Positions 5,626-8,666 of a DNA stretch of 8,666 nt are shown here, piece by piece. This stretch comes from Parachlamydiaceae bacterium (lineage in GTDB: Bacteria > Chlamydiota > Chlamydiia > Chlamydiales > Parachlamydiaceae): contig JAUXSJ010000013.1 of the NCBI GenBank assembly GCA_030679615.1, positions 1 to 8,666 of the forward strand. The letters run 5' to 3'. The position numbers and the translations under genes are program-made. Below the pieces are notes generated by a model that was not told where the DNA came from, searched no databases, and saw only the letters and a program-made list of their open reading frames with translations. How positions within the stretch are numbered: position 1 is the first letter of the stretch; each line of letters starts with the position of its first letter.

Positions 5626-7412
5626 CATTTGATTATAGAAGAACTCACACATGTGGGGAATTACGCAAAGCTGACACAGAAAAGCCCGTGACCTTATCCG
5701 GATGGGTTCATCGCCGTAGGGATCATGGAGGATTAATTTTTATAGATCTCAGAGATCGTTTTGGTTACACACAACTTGTTTTCGATCCTATCACAAATCC
5801 TGAAGCTCACAAATTAGCTGAAAATTTAAGATCTGAATGGGTGATCTCTGTAAAAGGTAATGTAAGACCTAGAGCTGAAGGAATGGCAAATCCAAAATTA
5901 AAAACAGGTGACATTGAAATTATTGTTCATCAAATTGAAATTTTATCAAAGTCTAAAACACCTCCATTTTCAATTGCTGATGAACAAGTTGATGTTAACG
6001 AAGAACTACGATTAAAATTTAGATACCTTGATATCCGCCGAGGTGATGTTGCAAACAAATTAATTGTCCGTCATCAGACAATGATGACCGTTAGAAAGTT
6101 TCTAGATGAAAAAGGTTTTTTAGAAATATCCACACCTATTTTAGGAAAATCAACTCCCGAAGGTGCTAGAGATTATTTGGTTCCATCAAGGGTTTATCCT
6201 GGTACTTTTTATGCACTTCCGCAATCACCACAAATCTTTAAACAATTATTAATGGTTGCTGGAATGGATCGGTATTTTCAAATTGCTCAATGTTTTCGAG
6301 ATGAAGATCTGAGAGCTGATCGGCAACCTGAATTTACTCAAATCGATATTGAAATGAGTTTTGGCACACCTGAAGATTTAATACCTATTATTGAAAGTTT
6401 ACTACAGGAAATATTTAAAAATTCCCTCAATTTAGAAATTCCTAAAACATTCCAACGCATCTCACACCAAATATGCATGGAAAAATACGGAACGGATCGA
6501 CCCGATTTACGTTTTGAAATGGAATTACATCGCTTAGATAATATTGTAGCGCGTTCAACATTTTCAGTATTCCTCGATCAATTAAATGACGGCGGTATTG
6601 TGAAAGGCTTATGCGTTAAAGGTGGTGCAGATTTATCAAGAAAAAATATTGATGACTATACTAACTTTGTTTCTCTTCTTGGAATCAAAGGTCTTGCATG
6701 GATTAAATGGCAAGAAAATGGTCTGCAATCAAGTATTGTGAAATTTTTCCCTGAAGAAATTCAACAGGAATTGATTAAAGAAATGGATATGGAAGAAGGA
6801 GATCTTATCTTTATGATTGCCGATCAACCTACCAAAACTAATCAAGCTCTGGATCATTTAAGAAGGAAAATTGCAAAAGATCGAGGTTTAATCGATCCAA
6901 ATAAATATTCCTTTTTATGGGTAACTGACTTCCCTTTATTCAACTGGAATGAAGAAGAGAATAGATTACAAAGTGAACATCACCCCTTTACATCACCTAA
7001 TTTAGAAGATATTGGTTATCTTGACTCTGAACCACTCAAAATGAGATCGTCAGGTTACGATATCGTATTAAACGGTTATGAAATTGGAGGGGGCTCTCAA
7101 CGGATTCACAATAGTGATCTCCAACAAAAAATATTTCAATGCTTGAAACTTGCTCCAGAAGAATTACAATCAAAATTTGGATTTTTCATAGAAGCATTGA
7201 ATTATGGAACACCACCTCACTTAGGAATTGCATTAGGATTAGACCGAATTATCATGATTTTGACTCAAACAGAAAATATTCGAGAAGTCATTGCTTTTCC
7301 TAAGACTCAAAAAGCAAGTGATTTAATGATGCAATGTCCATCTAAAGTTGAGATTGGACAATTAAAAGACCTACAGATTAAGGTACCCGACACTCAATTT
7401 TCTTGGACATAA
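5622..7412 (+). CDS. aspS: Aspartyl-tRNA synthetase, probably non-discriminating (Asp/Asn)
   Basis: Class II synthetase, 596 residues, of the bacterial type with the extra GAD domain (about 290-420). The N-terminal OB-fold reads the anticodon (TLSGWVHRRRDHGG, 24-37). The catalytic core has LKFRYLDIRR (131-140), QSPQ (201-204), motif 2 FRDEDLRADRQPEFTQID (225-242), GGGSQRIH (489-496) and motif 3 LGIALGLDR (534-542, ending Arg542). His35 and Gly87 occupy the anticodon-domain positions where discriminating E. coli AspRS has Leu30 and Lys82; His/Gly there is the pattern of non-discriminating enzymes such as P. aeruginosa AspRS. This fits chlamydiae, which lack AsnRS and convert Asp-tRNA(Asn) with GatCAB (known in C. 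trachomatis; gat genes are not in this window). The ATG overlaps the hisS stop by four bases; its own Shine-Dalgarno is weak, so translational coupling is likely. Confidence 0.98.
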   Translation: MTFDYRRTHTCGELRKADTEKPVTLSGWVHRRRDHGGLIFIDLRDRFGYTQLVFDPITNPEAHKLAENLRSEWVISVKGNVRPRAEGMANPKLKTGDIEIIVHQIEILSKSKTPPFSIADEQVDVNEELRLKFRYLDIRRGDVANKLIVRHQTMMTVRKFLDEKGFLEISTPILGKSTPEGARDYLVPSRVYPGTFYALPQSPQIFKQLLMVAGMDRYFQIAQCFRDEDLRADRQPEFTQIDIEMSFGTPEDLIPIIESLLQEIFKNSLNLEIPKTFQRISHQICMEKYGTDRPDLRFEMELHRLDNIVARSTFSVFLDQLNDGGIVKGLCVKGGADLSRKNIDDYTNFVSLLGIKGLAWIKWQENGLQSSIVKFFPEEIQQELIKEMDMEEGDLIFMIADQPTKTNQALDHLRRKIAKDRGLIDPNKYSFLWVTDFPLFNWNEEENRLQSEHHPFTSPNLEDIGYLDSEPLKMRSSGYDIVLNGYEIGGGSQRIHNSDLQQKIFQCLKLAPEELQSKFGFFIEALNYGTPPHLGIALGLDRIIMILTQTENIREVIAFPKTQKASDLMMQCPSKVEIGQLKDLQIKVPDTQFSWT

Positions 7413-7452
7413 TTGTTAAAATTCCCTAAAGTAATATTTCCTTTTTAAAATT

Positions 7453-7457
7453 GGAGG
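7453..7457 (+). promoter_or_regulatory. Strong ribosome binding site that fixes the mip start
   Basis: GGAGG eight bases before ATG 7466. It decides against an upstream in-frame TTG at 7451, which would overlap this site and add five residues (MEVEH) in front of an otherwise normal signal peptide. It is the strongest Shine-Dalgarno in the window, consistent with high expression of a Mip-type protein. Confidence 0.85.
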
Positions 7458-7465
7458 TTGAACAT

Positions 7466-8377
7466 ATGTTGAAAAATAGAAAGATCATTACGTTAGCTAG
7501 TCTTGGAGCTCTGTTATGTTATGGAACATTACAAGCTAATGTCTCTACAACTGGTCATGCAACTGTTGAAAATCCTTCAACAACAAACAATGACAAGTTG
7601 GAAAAAGTTGATATGAAAAAGCTGTCAGAAGCTCTTGGAAATTCAATTGGTCGTAGTTTAGAATCAATGCCAAGTATTCATTATGATGTTGACAGTTTGA
7701 TTAAAGGAATCAGAGATGGAGCTGCAGGTAAACCTTCTCCTTTAAGCGAAAAAGAAGCTGAAGAAATGATGATGATTGTTCAAGAAAAAGCTTTTAAAGA
7801 ACAATCTGAAGTTAATTTAAAAGCTGCTAATGAATTTATTGAAAAAAATAAAAACGATAAGACTGTAAAAGAAATTGTCCCAGGAAAATTACAGTATACT
7901 GTTCTAAAAGAAGGAACAGGAGCTGTAGTAGAGCCACATTCTTCTCCAAAAATTCATTATACTGGAAAATATCAAAACGGTACAGTTTTCGGAACTTCAG
8001 AAGAAATGGGCGGACCGATTACGATTCCTTTAGACCAAACAATTCCAGGTTTCAGCAAGGGAATTACTGGAATGAAAGAAGGTGAAAAAAGACGTTTATT
8101 TATTCATCCTGACCTTGGATTTGGAACAGCAAGTCAACAATTACAGCCTAACGAACTTATTATTTTTGATGTTGAAGTCATTAAAGCAAACTCTGATGAT
8201 TTAAAAGATAAAATGGGTGGAAAGCTCAACGGCGCTGCTGGTTTAAATGATGATGATGAAGATGATGATGACGATGACGATGATGACTTTTATTTTGAAG
8301 AAGACGAAGAGGAATTAACACCTGGAAATCCTTCTTCAACTGGTTCAAAGTCCTTATCCGATAATTATTATAAGTAA
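7466..8377 (+). CDS. mip: Mip-type FKBP peptidyl-prolyl isomerase with acidic C-terminal tail
   Basis: Exported prolyl cis-trans isomerase of the Mip/FkpA family. Of 303 residues, 1-24 are a signal peptide (basic start, hydrophobic core, LQA-N cleavage site). Cys18 is preceded by Leu-Leu, so it is not a convincing lipobox, although chlamydial Mip is known as a lipoprotein. Residues 45-110 form the FKBP N-terminal dimerisation region (LGNSIGRSL), followed by a charged helix (110-135). The FKBP domain is about 138-242 (IHYTGKYQNGTVF, TIPGFSKGITGMKEGEKRR, HPDLGFGTA, LIIFDVEV). Compared with FKBP12, Asp37 is Gly176, Trp59 is Phe196 and Tyr82 is Phe219. Unusual for the family is the extension after 243: an acidic run (262-274 all Asp except Glu265, then 278-283) and a Ser/Gly-rich end NYYK. 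The gene is 53 bases behind aspS and followed by a terminator, so it probably closes the transcription unit. Confidence 0.95.
   Translation: MLKNRKIITLASLGALLCYGTLQANVSTTGHATVENPSTTNNDKLEKVDMKKLSEALGNSIGRSLESMPSIHYDVDSLIKGIRDGAAGKPSPLSEKEAEEMMMIVQEKAFKEQSEVNLKAANEFIEKNKNDKTVKEIVPGKLQYTVLKEGTGAVVEPHSSPKIHYTGKYQNGTVFGTSEEMGGPITIPLDQTIPGFSKGITGMKEGEKRRLFIHPDLGFGTASQQLQPNELIIFDVEVIKANSDDLKDKMGGKLNGAAGLNDDDEDDDDDDDDDFYFEEDEEELTPGNPSSTGSKSLSDNYYK
8249..8287 (+). repeat. GAY triplet repeat in mip coding for poly-Asp
   Basis: Thirteen consecutive codons, GAT or GAC with a single GAA, encode residues 262-274 of Mip. The near-perfect trinucleotide periodicity could allow in-frame length change by replication slippage. 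The mixing of GAT with GAC and one GAA suggests the tract is selected at protein level rather than newly expanded. Confidence 0.8.
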
Positions 8378-8404
8378 TCAAAATACTTGTATAAATTGAA
8401 ACTC

Positions 8405-8438
8405 AAAGACTTTTTGGATTACTCCAAAAAGTCTTTTT
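8405..8438 (+). terminator. Rho-independent terminator after mip
   Basis: Perfect 14-base-pair inverted repeat: AAAGACTTTTTGGA (8405-8418) pairs with TCCAAAAAGTCTTT (8423-8436) around a four-base TTAC loop. It runs into a T-rich stretch (TTTTTATTT) on the plus strand only. It begins 28 bases after the mip stop, so it most likely ends the mip transcript. On the minus strand the stem is not followed by a T run, so it is unidirectional. Confidence 0.88.
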
Positions 8439-8454
8439 ATTTAAGTGATTTAAT

Positions 8455-8666
8455 ATGGATGTGATTTTATATCAACCTCAGATTCCTCAAAATACTGGAA
8501 ATATTGTTCGGACGTGTTCTGTCACTGGAACGAATCTTATTTTAGTAAGACCATTAGGATTTAGCACTAGTGATCGATGGTTAAAACGTGCAGGATTAGA
8601 TTATTGGGAAGGGGTTAATGTTAGTTTTATAGATGATTTAGTCGAATACCTTGATCAGCAAAAAAG
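8455..8666 (+). CDS. trmL: tRNA (cytidine/uridine-34 2'-O)-methyltransferase TrmL, SpoU family (partial, 5' part)
   Basis: Only the first 70 codons lie in the window; the gene runs off the right edge. TrmL methylates the ribose of wobble nucleotide 34 in tRNA-Leu isoacceptors using S-adenosylmethionine. The N-terminus carries the SPOUT-class motif 1, IPQNTGNIVRTCSVTG (10-25, with Asn16 and Arg19). It continues with LVRPLGFSTSD (30-40) and LKRAGLDYWE (43-52), which match the TrmL subgroup (RRAGLDYH in E. coli) better than other SpoU proteins. The start is chosen by motif spacing; the upstream AAGTGA is a weak ribosome binding site. The ATG is only 16 bases beyond the mip terminator, leaving no room for a separate promoter between them. 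The position after mip matches the gene called spoU after mip in C. trachomatis. Confidence 0.92.
   Translation, partial: MDVILYQPQIPQNTGNIVRTCSVTGTNLILVRPLGFSTSDRWLKRAGLDYWEGVNVSFIDDLVEYLDQQK

Noticed and set aside
7403..7437. Possible mip promoter: TTGGACA near the aspS end with TAATAT at 7432-7437.
   Set aside because: The spacing is about 23 bases for these boxes, and alternatives with 17 bases use poor -10 sequences; mip can be served by the upstream unit.
7451..7465. TTG start for mip giving a 308-residue protein.
   Set aside because: The TTG overlaps the GGAGG ribosome site that serves ATG 7466, and the extra MEVEH would put acidic residues before the signal peptide.

Overview
The window is AT-rich bacterial DNA that looks like it comes from the chlamydial lineage, most likely an environmental, amoeba-associated type (Parachlamydiaceae or relatives) rather than an animal Chlamydia. 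The main argument is gene order. HisRS, AspRS, a Mip-type FKBP isomerase and a TrmL/SpoU tRNA methyltransferase follow one another on the plus strand, as I recall for C. trachomatis hisS-aspS-mip-spoU. I cannot name the species.

Layout. On the minus strand (31-1594) lie yajC (Sec translocon accessory subunit) and, 52 bases downstream of it, tgt (tRNA-guanine transglycosylase). A divergent, very AT-rich intergenic region (1595-1864) holds one weak small-ORF candidate. On the plus strand come a large, unrecognised 814-residue protein with an N-terminal FHA-like domain and one transmembrane helix (1865-4309), hisS (4333-5625), aspS (5622-7412, overlapping hisS by ATGA), mip (7466-8377, starting at the ATG behind a strong Shine-Dalgarno site), a clear intrinsic terminator (8405-8438) and the first 70 codons of trmL, cut by the window end (8455-8666).

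Functional theme. Apart from YajC, Mip and the FHA protein, everything concerns tRNA. Tgt acts on G34 of GUN-anticodon tRNAs (Asp, Asn, His, Tyr). HisRS and AspRS charge tRNAs of that same set, and AspRS carries residues typical of non-discriminating enzymes that also make Asp-tRNA(Asn). TrmL methylates the wobble ribose of tRNA-Leu species. YajC and Mip belong to protein export and envelope protein folding.

Most notable observations: (1) Tgt has lost all four residues of the normally conserved zinc site while keeping its catalytic residues. (2) The FHA protein is an orphan with a degenerate phosphothreonine pocket and a large extracytoplasmic part, sitting where I recall C. trachomatis having uhpC. 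(3) Mip has an unusual C-terminal, almost pure Asp/Glu tail encoded by a GAY triplet repeat, plus changes at two FKBP active-site positions. (4) AspRS carries both non-discriminating signature residues. I saw no CRISPR array, insertion sequence, rRNA or tRNA gene. Nothing in the window is clearly a new multi-gene system.
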